64,000 nucleotides of DNA from Exobasidium rhododendri (GCA_026210745.1 CP110630.1:1612001-1676000); one strand, 5' to 3'; positions 24,183 to 34,900 are shown, numbered from the stretch's first letter. Numbers and translations: made by a program. The notes: generated by a model not told the origin, from the letters alone.

Positions 24183-24913
24183 AATATCTTTATTCCCCTC
24201 TGCACAGGCTTGCTTTCATGTCCATCTTGTCGGCAGGTTACGACAAGCTACCTGCGGTGGTCAAGACGTTGATCGTGCTGAACGGGAGCGATAGCCAGGA
24301 CGAGGGCGTCGCAGATTTTTCTTCCTATGGCCTGAGAATGACAAAGGCAAGCAACGGAGTGGGCGGGCTGCACGTTCACATGCCCTCTCCTAAGCTGGTT
24401 CATGGCTCGTACAAGACACTCGACGACGAGAGCGCTATTCCCGAGATCCTGTCGTTCTTCGACGACAGGGTCCACGTTGATTGGGAGTATCATCTGCAAC
24501 TGAGAAATAAGCACCCGATCACAGCAGCTATCGTGGAAACACTGCAGGCATATGAAGAATTCTGGAGCTTACGCAAGTTTGCAAGCCCGTCACTGGCAGA
24601 CGAATACCCAGGCCAGACTCGATGCCCGGTGGAAGAAATCGACGAATCGGTCTGGGACGAGATCCATCCCACCCTAACTTATTGGGCAACATTCACGAAC
24701 GGAGACGGACAGAACGAGACGTTAGACGGCGACGAAGACGAAGACGCTACTATCAACACCCACTCGGTCGATTTCTTTGGCACGATCACGCCAAAGACAA
24801 TCAAGGAATACCACGCCTCGGACGGAAGCCTTTACAAGCGTCATGTAGAGGTGATAGACAACGTCTGGGATGAGATTGCTTTGGACGAGGAGGCAGAGCA
24901 AAGCGTGGCTTGA
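22855..24913 (+). CDS. Island gene 1: coiled-coil protein of unknown function
   Basis: Not recognised. Three exons, 22855-23507, 23565-24143 and 24208-24913, with introns 23508-23564 and 24144-24207 (both GTGAGT...CAG) and phase kept; 645 residues. Residues about 55-85 form an acidic Glu/Asp run after the SUMO-interaction-like stretch TIDISSDSDEG. A long Arg/Glu/Ala-rich coiled coil (about 90-200) ends in a basic stretch (KKRARKERRTAQQKKRRSLK). The exon 2 and 3 product looks globular and alpha-helical (for example LLHLARIAPNDCMAILRYIC). The tail is acidic. Exon 2 ends at a GA dinucleotide repeat inside the intron. Convergent with the recombinase gene (177 bp between stops) and preceded by five palindromes. 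A nuclear, DNA- or chromatin-associated helper of the element is possible; that is inference. Confidence 0.72.
24151..24180 (+). repeat. (GA)n microsatellite in intron 2 of island gene 1
   Basis: A run of about 15 GA units begins a few bases after the GTGAGT donor and fills nearly half of the 64-nt intron. Confidence 0.8.
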
Positions 24914-24936
24914 CCTTGTTCGTCTCTCCGATGTCC

Positions 24937-25002
24937 TCTCCTCCTCCTCCTCCTCCTCCTCCTCCTCCTCCTCCGCCTCCTCCTCCTCTCCTCCGCCTCC
25001 TC
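24937..25002. repeat. CCT/CTC-rich simple sequence between convergent island genes
   Basis: Near-pure polypyrimidine trinucleotide tract in the 177-bp gap between stop codons. It probably sits in overlapping 3' regions; an AATAAA-like ACAAATAAAATG follows at about 25039. Confidence 0.7.
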
Positions 25003-25089
25003 TGTAAATATAGACTGAATTCATCGCGAATGGTAAAAACAAATAAAATGTATTGAAACGAAATCTACAAGAACGGTAGGAGAAAGGCA

Positions 25090-27941
25090 TCACTTCTGGA
25101 AAGGCCAGTCGATGGTACCATCAGCATTGTGCAGCTGTGTCAAGTACGCTTCCATGTACTTGTCCGCGATTGGCTTTGACGTGCGCCACCGATGCTCTTC
25201 CTCGGCATGGCTCGATCTGAGATGGTCGACCATCATCTCCTCCGTGACCTCGGGCTCTCCTGCCGCTTGAATCTCTTCCGCTACTTGCAAGTCCTCTGCA
25301 CTGAAGCGAAAGCCCGGCAGACTGACTGCGTCCGAGTCGTCGATCTCCTGTCCCGAAAAGACCTTTGCCAAGATGTCCTGATGCTTCACTCGAAGGTGTT
25401 CCTTCACTTGCAAATCGCTGTCATGCTTCTTGACGAAAAGCCCAATCTTCCCGCTGTGAAAACCTTGCCCGATCAGGAACGGATCGCAGAATGGACAAAA
25501 GCCAATATCTACTATGTGCTCTATCAGCTCCTCGTGCACCTCTCGGCCCTTCAGAACACCAAAGTAATAGCGTATGAGGGTCTGATAGACTACCTCTGGA
25601 TCGGTGTCCTTGAAGAGCGGCATGTCTGGCTGCTCCGTGTCGTCGAAATCTTCCAAAGCATCCTCCGCAGCCAGTTCTTTTGCTTTGCCTTTGCCCTTGT
25701 CGTACTTTTGCCGAAGGGACGCCTCGTAGTCTTCGTCCGGTTGAGATCTGCTTCCTTCCTGAACTCCAGCGCGTACAAGTGTTCCAATGCTGACATTAAC
25801 ACCAAGACTGGCTTCGGTGTGCAGGAATGAGTCAGGCACCAAGGTGGTGGGAAAGCTAGTCAACCTGTTCGCGCTGAGATTTCCATATGCAAGGCCTTCC
25901 ATCATGTCTGCGTCATCTACTTCAGGCGACCGGCTTGGCGCTTCCATCATACCTGCGTCATCCACTGCCCTTTCCTTTCCCTTCAGGCTTGGCGGGAGGA
26001 CGACTTGATGTCGGCGATCATGGGAAGCTTGCGCTGCTTCTTTCTCCTCTTGGGCGCTAGCTTGAAGCGGCTTACTGTTGCGCTCCTTTTCCTCCTGTCT
26101 TGCTATCTTCCCTCGCACACATGCCCGACGACCTGCTAATTTCATCACTGCCTTTCTGTGGGCTTCACATCGAATCTTGCGCTTCTCGATCAGCTCTTCG
26201 TCTGTGTCCGGCAACTCCTTGAGGCGATTGTACCAATAACGAGAAGAGTTCATGACATCCCATGGTGTGACTTCTTGCAATTCAATCAGGGCTTGATCAC
26301 ACTGTGCTTTCAGATTCTTATGAATCTTATCTTCATCGCACGCCGCCTGAACCTTTGCTTTGTCCACTGCATACTTGATCACCTTTCTGCCGTTGTTCAA
26401 GCTTGCATCGGGCTTGCCTTTGTCTTTCTCCTTTGACTTTTCCAGATGCATTCGCTTCAGAGTGAGCTTCGCTGCGTGCCCACTCAGTTGCAGAGTCTCG
26501 TATCGACTTCTCGCCAGACGAACGACCCGGGGATCATTCTTGTCGAGTTCCCCAAGTCGCATGCCAATCAAGTCGAGATGCTGTATGTTGCGAGAGTAGT
26601 GATTTTCCAGTGTGTTCTTCCTGGTGTCGTGGACGAGTAAGGTTCGAGCTTGTTCATAACCAAGCATGATACTGGCTTGATCTCCGACGTCGTGGCGCCA
26701 AGCGTGAAGTCCGCCTTGCTCAGACAGGCCAAGATACCGGTTGTACGCACACAGATGTATCAGTAGTGACGAGCTTGGCCGTGGAAGGATTTTCCCGTCT
26801 TCTCTGATGTCCAGTTGCTGGAATGGGTCGTCGCTATCGACGACTAATCTTGAAGCACTAGAAGCAAAAAGGTCGTCCGGATTGAGTATCTGCTTGCCAG
26901 TCCCTTGTTCGAACAAGACACCCCGGTGCATGAATAATGGCAGCAACGTCACGTTCGGATGAAGGGCAATATTCCTGATGGAAAAGTCAGTGCAAGCTGC
27001 AGAAATACACACGCTCTGATGACTCACCATGCCTTGCTAGCTGGACGAAGGACAGCCGTGCGCTCCTTTGCCGCACTCAGGGCCGAATTGAATCCCTTGA
27101 AGATTGTGTATTCCACCGAGACGCCGAACATGGTGCTTGAATGACGATCCACGACCCTGCCGTCCTTGTTGACCTTGAGATCCCGATGAAAAGAAAAAGC
27201 GTTTTCTTTGAGGTAGCGCGAGGACCCACTGCCCATTGTGATTCCGCCCACTCGAACCCCAGTGAGCATGGCGAGCTGCAGAGCACAGATGTCTTGCAAA
27301 ACAAGCGACGGCGAGTTCACTTGCTCTGTCATTGCCACATTGAGGTGGTCCAAGAGAATGACAAATTCTGGCGGCCCAAAGAACTCCCTCTCGCGACATC
27401 TTCGTGGCAAGTCCATCGACTCTGCTATGTGTCCGCAAACTTGCCCAATGCTTCGAGCCACTCCTTCGGTGTACTCGTCGCCCCGTAAGATCCGATCCAA
27501 GAGTGACTTGTTGTGGCGGAAGTGATCTACGACGATGTTGGTCATCATGTTCTTCCAGCGGTGAATGGTGCTGACCGCTGGTCGGGACAGTGCTCCATTC
27601 TGTCCTGGCGTGACTTGGGCTCGGTAAATGAGGTACATTCGGATCCGATCACACAGAGCATTCTGATGCTCTAGTCGGGAGGAGAATGCTGGGATGTCAT
27701 CACCATTATCATCTTGTATGACAAAAGCATGCTCGCAAAAGTACACAAAGCCCGCCTTCATGCTTTCTTCACACTTGATGTTGTACATGTTTGCATCGAC
27801 GTGTTGCTTGCTCCTTTCCCGACTGGCTAGAAGCTCGGTCAGCCATTTGTCTCGCTCGATTGGGTCCTGGTTTGCTGCGATAGACTGGACAATATGCAAC
27901 TTTTCCACATTTACAGGCGGGAGCTCGTCTCGATATACCAT
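25090..27941 (-). CDS. Island gene 2: tyrosine recombinase, DUF3435/Crypton type (Starship-captain-like)
   Basis: Site-specific recombinase thought to cut and join DNA through a tyrosine nucleophile, as in Cryptons and Starship captains. Two exons, 27941-27028 and 26974-25090 (intron GTGAGT...CAG, phase kept), 932 residues. The catalytic set is complete by motif: R230 in MLTGVRVGGI, H395-x-x-R398 in GGLHAWRHDVGDQ, H420 in LLVHDTRKNT, and nucleophile Y431 in LENHYSRN. Residues 1-200 form a helical core-binding-like part. After the catalytic domain comes a charged Lys/Glu linker (about 440-560), then a C-terminal zinc-finger-like CPFC...H-x4-H (about 797-836), an arrangement also known in DUF3435 proteins. 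No frameshift or stop is seen, so it may be active. Its upstream region shares three palindromes with the divergent gene at 28272. HxxR in place of the RxxR or YxxR common in Starship captains may point to a Crypton-like branch. Confidence 0.82.
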
Positions 27942-28013
27942 GTCTGCTTTGAAGTGTGCGAAGGGATTGAAGGAAAGGAACGACGAGACAAGCGCGGTCC
28001 GCAGCTCCCATCC

Positions 28014-28181
28014 AAAGTGAAGCCTGCGCCATTATGTCCCGGAGGCTTCATTTAGGATGTACGACGCGTAGCTGAAGCCTGTATGATGGAGTGCACAGGC
28101 TTCACGCTAGTCAAGCCCCGGGCAGAGCATAGCATACCCATAGATGGTGAAGCCTGTACACTCCATCATACAGGCTTCAGC
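28014..28181. repeat. Right array of three palindromes in a divergent promoter
   Basis: TGAAGCCT/AGGCTTCA pairs at 28018/28043, 28073/28097 and 28148/28172 (arm-start distance 25, 24, 24). The last two units are near-identical to each other in inverted orientation, spacers included, with one mismatch over about 35 bp. The region 28071-28181 could therefore also pair as one large hairpin. It lies between the recombinase ATG (27941, -) and the ATG at 28272 (+). Confidence 0.9.
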
Positions 28182-28271
28182 ATACTCTACTCTCGGGCGC
28201 GACGCGTGGGTAAGGGTACGGTCGCGAAGAAGTGCATGTACACTCTTCTCTTCAACCCCCATACCGTCAAG

Positions 28272-29238
28272 ATGCCGCGACCATCCGCCCGTCGCGATGA
28301 GAGCTTGAGCAGCAGCATGGAATCGGAGGAGGAGGAGGAGGTGACGCAGCCGAAAGCCAAGAGACTCTTTCGCACCCTCTCAGCAAGAAATAGGCTCGCC
28401 GATGCCACAGGTCGTCTCAATGCTCCCTTGCCTCCGAAGAAACCGACCAACGCAAAGCAAGGAAGAAATGAGAAGACATCAGGCAAGAAGAGGCGCATTG
28501 AAGAAGAGGAGGAGGAGGAGGAGGAGGAGGAGGAAGTGGAAGTGGACGAAGAGGCAGGAGAGAAGGACGAGGACGCAGTCGCTGTGAAGCTAGATCTCAG
28601 CACCTCCAAGAGACGTGGTGCTTCGAAGAATTTGCCTAGTGAGTATGTCGTTGATGAGCTTCCGTCTTCTTTAACTAATAGTATCTTTTGCAGTCATCGA
28701 ACGTTTGGCCTACAAGCAAAATCAGCTGACTGCTTCGGCACAGTTTGAATTGATGAGACAAGTGTGCAACAAGCTTGATTATCTTTGTGCAGTGAGTGCG
28801 ACACAAGGAACGTAGGGGAGTAGTCGCTTGCTAATCCAGACTTTCATAGCTTCAACATCAGAGCAATAAGGTAATGTCACTTTCAAGTAGGGCAAGCTGG
28901 TATTTCATGTTGGATAGGATGGTCGTTTGCTTACTCTTGGTAACGTGCTGCAATTCTAGCTCGCATTTCGTAGTCATCCTGACTATGTCAATCTTCGGCC
29001 CTACGACGGCAGCAAGGAAACACCAAATGCTGACCAATTCACTCGCTTGCTCTCGTTGGCCAACATCAACAGTGCTCGAGAGAATGCTACAAGTTCGGCT
29101 CCGGCTCCCGCTCCTCCCCGTGTCGGACGAGGAGACGGCCAAACATCAGGCAAACGAACCAACGAAGACACCACCCCAGGTGCCAACAAACGCAGAGCCG
29201 GTGATGACAGCGCTTCCCCTTCCACTTCGCGAGCATGA
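28272..29238 (+). CDS. Island gene 3: basic/acidic low-complexity protein, unknown
   Basis: Not recognised. Four exons: 28272-28638, 28694-28791, 28850-28870 (21 nt only) and 28960-29238, with GT...AG introns and kept phase; 254 residues. The N terminus is basic and Ser-rich (MPRPSARRDESLSSSMESEE), followed by Lys/Arg stretches (KKRRIEEEE), a Glu run and a further acidic part. The middle (ERLAYKQNQLTASAQFELMR) is helical. The C terminus is Ala/Pro and Ser/Arg-rich, ending SASPSTSRA. A nuclear protein is likely from composition alone. An in-frame ATG at 28236 is an alternative start. Divergent from the recombinase with 330 bp between start codons that hold three palindromes. Confidence 0.62.
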
Positions 29239-29260
29239 CTTTTCGTCTCGATCAGACTGT

Positions 29261-29334
29261 ATTTTAGACATCGTCATCGTCATCATCATCGTCATTGTCA
29301 TCGTCATCGTCATCATCATCATCATACCCCCATC
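29261..29334 (+). repeat. CAT/CGT trinucleotide microsatellite
   Basis: Runs of ATC/GTC triplets between the end of island gene 3 and the GST relict. Simple sequence, non-coding. Confidence 0.8.
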
Positions 29335-29793
29335 ATGTACTTTGTAGTCAAATACACCCAAAGAGAGGTCTGCAAATTCATGGATTGTTCTTCTGTACTC
29401 GTTGGTCACTACGCCAACGGCTTCTGCGTGTGGAAGTCTGGTGCCATCCCACTACGGTAGCAGATAGGATACATATTACATTGTCCTCGATACACTGCCA
29501 AGGCGACCTATGGGGTAGAGGCCAGCAAAGCCGACTTGACTCGATTTGAAGGAGAATCTTACCGACTTTACCAGGTACTAGACGATCAATTGGCTGCTCA
29601 AGCTAAGAAAGGAAGTGCCTGGATTGCCTTAGATCGACCAACGATTGCCGACTATGCATTCTACCCTTGGGTACACATTGCTGGATTTGCGAAGCTAGAC
29701 ATCACCCCATACAAGAATGTAGTCAAGTGGCATGCAGCTCTTGAGGCCGACAAGGATGTGCAAGAAGCAGACTCCAAGCTGCCAAAGTCATAA
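29335..29793 (+). pseudogene. Glutathione S-transferase relict (Ure2-like), in-frame stop
   Basis: One reading frame holds two recognisable GST pieces separated by TAG at 29458-29460. Upstream is the end of the N-terminal domain (VLVGHYANGFCVWKSGAI, like LVDH-NDF-VWESGAI). Downstream is the C-terminal helical domain (TYGVEASKADLTRFEGESYR, RPTIADYAFYPWVHIAGF). The start of the thioredoxin domain is missing, and the part linking the two domains is shortened, so a simple intron does not explain the break. Not related in position to the intact GST at the window start. The nearest ATG is 29335, but expression as a functional enzyme is unlikely. Confidence 0.72.
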
Positions 29794-29937
29794 ACGTATA
29801 AACGTGTTGTAAATTTGTCCTCCTCTTAAAATGGAAAATACTGCTCCTTCTTTGAGATTGAAAAATACTGCAGACATGAATTCGAGTGACGGGCAGCAGA
29901 TATAGTACAGGGCAACTCTTTCCTTCGACGTTGCAGA

Positions 29938-30877
29938 TCAGATCCCAAAGCTGCGAAAGATGCCTGTGTGTTTGAAGGGTGTGGAGTGTAAGAGCATGGT
30001 CTGACGCACGGGCCTCCTGAGAGCTCTTGCCCGCACTCACCCAGCCATCCTTGAGAGCCCCAGTGCGCCCACTGCTCCGCCGCAGGAAACGACGTGCTTG
30101 CACTGTGCTTTAGGTGTGGTTTGGAGTTGCCTGATGCAGACAGCCGCCGGTATAGTTGCAGGGATGCGAGTGCGTCGGGACTCTCTACTTGCTCTGGACT
30201 GATCATGTGTAGTTCGGCCAGCATGAAAGAATTCGTCAATGCAAGCCTCGTTGTATACCATTCGGTCTGAAAAGTAGAGGTACTGAGATCAGCGCCTTAC
30301 TTCGTGGCAAGCTTCGCCCGATCTGACACCTACAGAAAGAGAGCCTGTCCATCCTGCTACGTAGAGAGCTTCGTCTGTGATGCCGTACGCTCGTTGAAGA
30401 ACAGGTGAGAAATTGGGCACTGTGAAGGGAATGCTAGAAAGAGGCTTAGATACCAGTGCAGCCAGGGCCTTGCAGCGTTGCCCGCAGAAGTTTGATTCAG
30501 CACGAGTTTGGTGGCCCGATCTTCTCTCTCTCTCGTTTCCTCACATCTGGCAGCTTCTCTCGAAGCGGTATAGTGGCCACGAGCTTGTCTTCCAGCAATT
30601 TAACAGCGTCGGAGTAAGCCTTTCCCTGCTCATTGGCAGGTCTCAGATTTCGTTCGCCTTGCGACCTGGCAAGTGATGCCTCCCAATATTGTTGATCAAA
30701 GCGCTCGAGTAAGCTTCTTGCCGTGGTCGTTGGACTGGGAAAAAGGCCGGACACTGTCGAAGACGTCGCAATGCCGCTCTGTCTGGCGCCGGCTTCAATA
30801 GCTTCGACAGTGAAGCCAAGAGTAGGTAGATGTGGCTGGGCAGAGGCGAGCAGTCCCGATATCAGCTTCGACTGCAT
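29938..30877 (-). CDS. COQ9: Ubiquinone biosynthesis protein COQ9
   Basis: Lipid-binding mitochondrial protein that supports Coq7 hydroxylation in coenzyme Q synthesis. Four exons: 30877-30545, 30468-30334, 30266-30041 and 29963-29938, all phase-consistent; 239 residues. Family landmarks: PHLPTLGFTVEAIEAGARQS followed by GLFPSP near the N terminus, then YGITDEALYVAGW, and STEWYTTRLALTNSFMLAEL across the second junction (the WYT-R-L---Y--TEL signature), ending WLGIFRSFGI. Donors are GTGAGG, GTAGGT and GTGAGT. No clear mitochondrial presequence precedes the ATG used here, so a further 5' exon is possible. Divergent from Sec61-beta. Confidence 0.85.
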
Positions 30878-31107
30878 TTGTCCAAAAGGCGGATGCAGAT
30901 GAGTAGATGACTGGATCTTTCGTTAGGTCACCATCATCATCTTCATCAAACTCAACATTCTTGGCGGCTCGCATTACGTAAGCAGTCTGTGTGCGTCCCG
31001 TTGGTTGTTTCCTCTACACGTCGACATTGGAGAGGCTAGTGGACCTTTTCTTCTCTATCATCTCACGCACCTTCCTCCCAAGCTTCACCTTGCGAATCCA
31101 GCTCAAC

Positions 31108-31648
31108 ATGGTGAGTACAGACTGTGACGAGTTAGACGCCGCAACCCATTGAACTCTATCTTATGTGCTGTTATTCCTTTTTTCTTATGATTGACACAGT
31201 CGGAAGGCGCAGCTACATCACAGGCAAATCTGGCCGCTCTTGCCAATCGAAATTCGACGGCTGTTCGGTGAGTGATTGTTGTCCTGAAGGATGTGTGCAA
31301 GCGAATCTACTTGCTTATCCCGCTTTTCGGAACCAATCACTGGTAGACGACGTGCTGCACAACAACAAGCTGTGCGACCAAATAGCACAAGAGCTGCAGG
31401 CGCGGGAGGAAGCTCTAGCACCATGATGAAGCTTTACACCGACGACAGCAGAGGTCTCAGTGTGTGAGTTTGGCCCTTCTGCTCTTCTTCCTTGTCCATT
31501 GCGGTGTGGAGACCGGACTACTTATCATCTCCCCCCCTTATCGATGTGCAGTGACCCCGTCGTCGTCTTGGTACTTGCCATCTCTTTCGTCTTCTCAGTG
31601 GTCGTCCTACATGTTGGATCAAAATTAGCTCGCATCTTCCTCAAGTGA
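31108..31648 (+). CDS. SBH1: Sec61-beta subunit of the ER protein translocon
   Basis: Small tail-anchored subunit of the Sec61 channel in the ER membrane. Four exons: 31108-31110, 31200-31267, 31347-31463 and 31552-31648. The first coding exon is only the ATG. Joined protein 94 residues: cytosolic Ala/Gln/Ser-rich N terminus, the family core AAGAGGSSSTMMKLYTDDSR followed by GLSVDPVVVLVLAISFVFSV, which enters the single C-terminal membrane segment, and a short lumenal end LARIFLK. All introns are GTGAG...AG and phase is consistent. The exons are too short to be obvious as open frames. Start codons of COQ9 and this gene are 230 bp apart, so they likely share a bidirectional promoter. Confidence 0.93.
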
Positions 31649-31969
31649 GGAAAAAGGGTGTCTTGTACTATGGTAATACTATCTCATCTGGCTCTTCGCG
31701 TCTATGTGTTTGCTGCTTTCCTTTACGAACCATCCCGCTAAACGTGGTTCCATTGTCAGCTGTGAAGTAAGGGACCGTAGAAGTGCAGAAAAAGACAAAG
31801 ATAATAATAAGAAAGGAGGCTCGCGAAGGGAGGAGGAAGAGGGAGGGAGGGTTGAAAAGCTGTTAAGACAGGTGAGACAGAACGAGGAAGGGAATGGAGA
31901 GGTAAGAAGGTAAGAAGCGTACGTGATGTGTTAGTGAAGAAGGAAAAGGAGGTAGGGAAGAAAGGAGGT
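31649..31969. other. Convergent spacer, purine-rich
   Basis: 3' regions of Sec61-beta (+) and the 4E-T-like gene (-). AG-rich on the plus strand at about 31790-31970. No gene seen. Confidence 0.4.
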
Positions 31970-34900
31970 CTAATTGGCAGAACCGGCACCAGGACCTTGA
32001 CCGAGGAGCGCCATCAATTGAGCGCTTTGACTCGCACTGGGAGAAGCATGCGACTGGGCAAGAAAGGGCGGCAAGGGAGATTGTCCACCGTTGTGCTGCT
32101 GTCCAGGACTGGTAGCATGGTGATGAAGTTGCTGCTGCTGCTGCTGAACCTGAGGAGGCCCATTGCCAAAGTGACTAGATGCACTACTGTGATGTTGAAA
32201 GTGCTGCATGAGCAGTTGATGTTGCGCCTGAGGTGGTAGAGTCATCATGTGTTGCTGCAACTGGGGTGGGAGAGGCGGTGGTGGTCGCATACCGGGTGGT
32301 AAAGGAGGCATGCCAAAGTTATTGGGCATTCCTCTTCCCATCGGTGACATTCCGTTTAAAGCAGCGGCGATGTGAGGTGGTAAGACTTGAGGGGAGAGGC
32401 CTTGCGGTGGAGGTCGACTAAGCATTCGAGGATCCATGGGAAAAGGTGGCCTGAAGGGAGGACCCCCGTGCTGCTGCTGTTGTCCCTGACCTGATCCGAG
32501 GAAAGGAGAAAAGGCCTGAGTCGGACTAGTCGGCCAAGCATTACCCTGAGATGTCTGCTGCTGCTGCTGCTGTTGCTGAGCTTGAAATTGCGCAGCTGGA
32601 CTGTGAGATTGGTGACTAGACTTTGGCGTGGATGAGACTGGTCCGTCTGGACCCCCGACGTTGATGCCCGAGGGGGCAGGCGGCGGTGCTTGTCCTGCTC
32701 TACCGTATTCCTGTTGCTGCTGTTGCTGCTGATGTTGCTGTCCAGAGTGGGGATCATCTCTGCCTTTCGGTGCCTCACCACCACCACCACCGGACAAGAG
32801 TGCCATGATCTTCTGCATGCTCTGCACATCCGCTTCGCTGGGTTTCCGTTGAAGCCCAGGCGGTGCGTTGCGTTTAGTGCCTCCTGTTTCTCTTGTCTCG
32901 AGGGAGGGTGACGGCGCATTCGGTCGTTCCATAGACATTCCTTTGAACAAGTCGGCAACACTACTAACGCCCGCATTCGACTGGAGACCTTCCTTTGGCG
33001 ACGCTACAGCAGACACGTTGACCGTCGAAGTAGCAGAACTCTGATCGGTTGCCGCTCGATGGGTGACTTCCATTTGACCCATTTGCCGTTGCTGTGCAGC
33101 CAAAGCGGCCGCTTGCGGTTTACCATCGAAAAATCTAGCAAAACGACTAGACCGACCTGGCAAGACAATCTCTTGCTCGACTTGGGCTCCAGTCTCGTCT
33201 CGAGCTTTGATGAGCACATGTTCTTCTTCTTCATCATCATCGTCGTGGTGATACGATTGATGGTGATTGTGGCTTTGCTGTTGCTGCTTCTCTTGCTGTC
33301 GTTGCTTAGCAGAAGAAGCAAAATTGTCAAAGAGAGCGGCGGCAGACTTTTCTTGCGATTGTGATTGTTGATGTAGGCCAGCTGATTGCAAGGCCGCAGC
33401 ACCATCTCTCTTCGAATCTTGGTCTTCTTTGTCTGACAATTTTGCCAGACCTGGAGGTGGTCCACTGCTAAGTGTAGATGATGATCCTTGCAGGCTGCTG
33501 CGTTCCTTCTCTCGTCTTTCTCTCTCTCGCATTTGCGCTTTGAAAGCTTGAATGCTGTCCATTCCACTAACATCAACGTCGTCCACGTTGATATCCTCCT
33601 CCACTGGCATTCGTCTTGAAGAATTTCCCCCTCTTCCTGCCGATGAGCCTCCGCCTAGTTGAAACTGATTCTCCTCCTGTCCCTCACTCATCCAAGAAGG
33701 CTCTGATTCTTCCGCCATCCATGCGGGGAAGGACGTCTTTCTACCAATCTCACGATCCTTTGGCGCTGATCCTTTACCCCCTACTTTGTTGGCCGACGTA
33801 CGCCTCCAATCCGATGCACTATCAGCAATATGACCTGCTCGATTTCTTCTGTCATTCTCTGGACTTTTGGGCACGCTTTCCCATTCTTCCTCTTCTTCGC
33901 CTTCTCCATATCCACCTCGTCTTCTGTCTCGTGGAAGGACAGTTTCTCTCTCTCTGCCACTTCGCGCTCCTCCTCCTCGTCGATCATCTCCGCCAGCATG
34001 AGGAGGCATGTCTCTGTCTCTTCCCATACGACCCATGTTGAACTGCAAAGGGGGAGGCAGTAGTACGATCTCAAGTTCAGTATCACTGTACGCGCAAGTC
34101 GTGTCTCAGATTTGCTGGACGCACCCTCTTCTCTTGGCCCTCTGGATTCTCTTTGCCAGCAGGCTTAAAGGTACCACTAGCAGAGATCTGACCAAAAGGA
34201 TTCTTGCCAGATGTCTGAAGTCGCCTCGATGCTGCGTCTGTCGTCAAATTAAAGTAATAGTCAATAAGCAGTTCTTAGCTCAAGCGACTGCCGAAGTGTT
34301 CCTATCCTCACCTGCTACCCGCATTTGCTCTCCATCTCTTTCATCATACCGATTGTTGCGGTATCTGTGACACGCAAAGATATGAGCTCGCTGCTTATCT
34401 TGATGGATTCGGTCGAAGAACTCACCGACCGCCAGTCTCCTTTCTAGAGTTTGAACTTGAAATTCCTCCATCTCTCATCACACCACCAAAATTTCCCATG
34501 CTGTCCCCGTCTTCTCCACTATCAGCATACCCTCTGTCTCGCTCTCTAGCATGGTCACCTCTTGCAAATCTTTCCGCTCTTGCACCTGATCCGATGCTAC
34601 CCATCGGTGAATGCGGTAGGCCGTGCGACTGTGTCGTGTGCGGGGACCGGAAATGATATGGCTCCCAATCTCTGACGTGGCCAACAATTCCAGTCAGTCC
34701 AAAACCGTTTTGAAGAAAGATCAATCTCTACATCGGCAAGATGACAATTCAGTACTCACCCATACCATTCGTTTAACGCTGGCATACTGTCGGGAGGGGA
34801 GACCAAAGGGCTACTGCTCAAAGCCAGCATAAAGTGCAATTCATATCTGTTCTCTTTGGGTGCTGCCAATTTGACTTCCAGTGATCTCTTAGGCTTCACA

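Noticed and set aside
34888-34900. Isolated AGGCTTCAC in the 4E-T-like gene, and GGCTTCAC at about 26160 in the recombinase gene
   Set aside because: Single arms without a partner at 24-25 bp; expected by chance in 64 kb.
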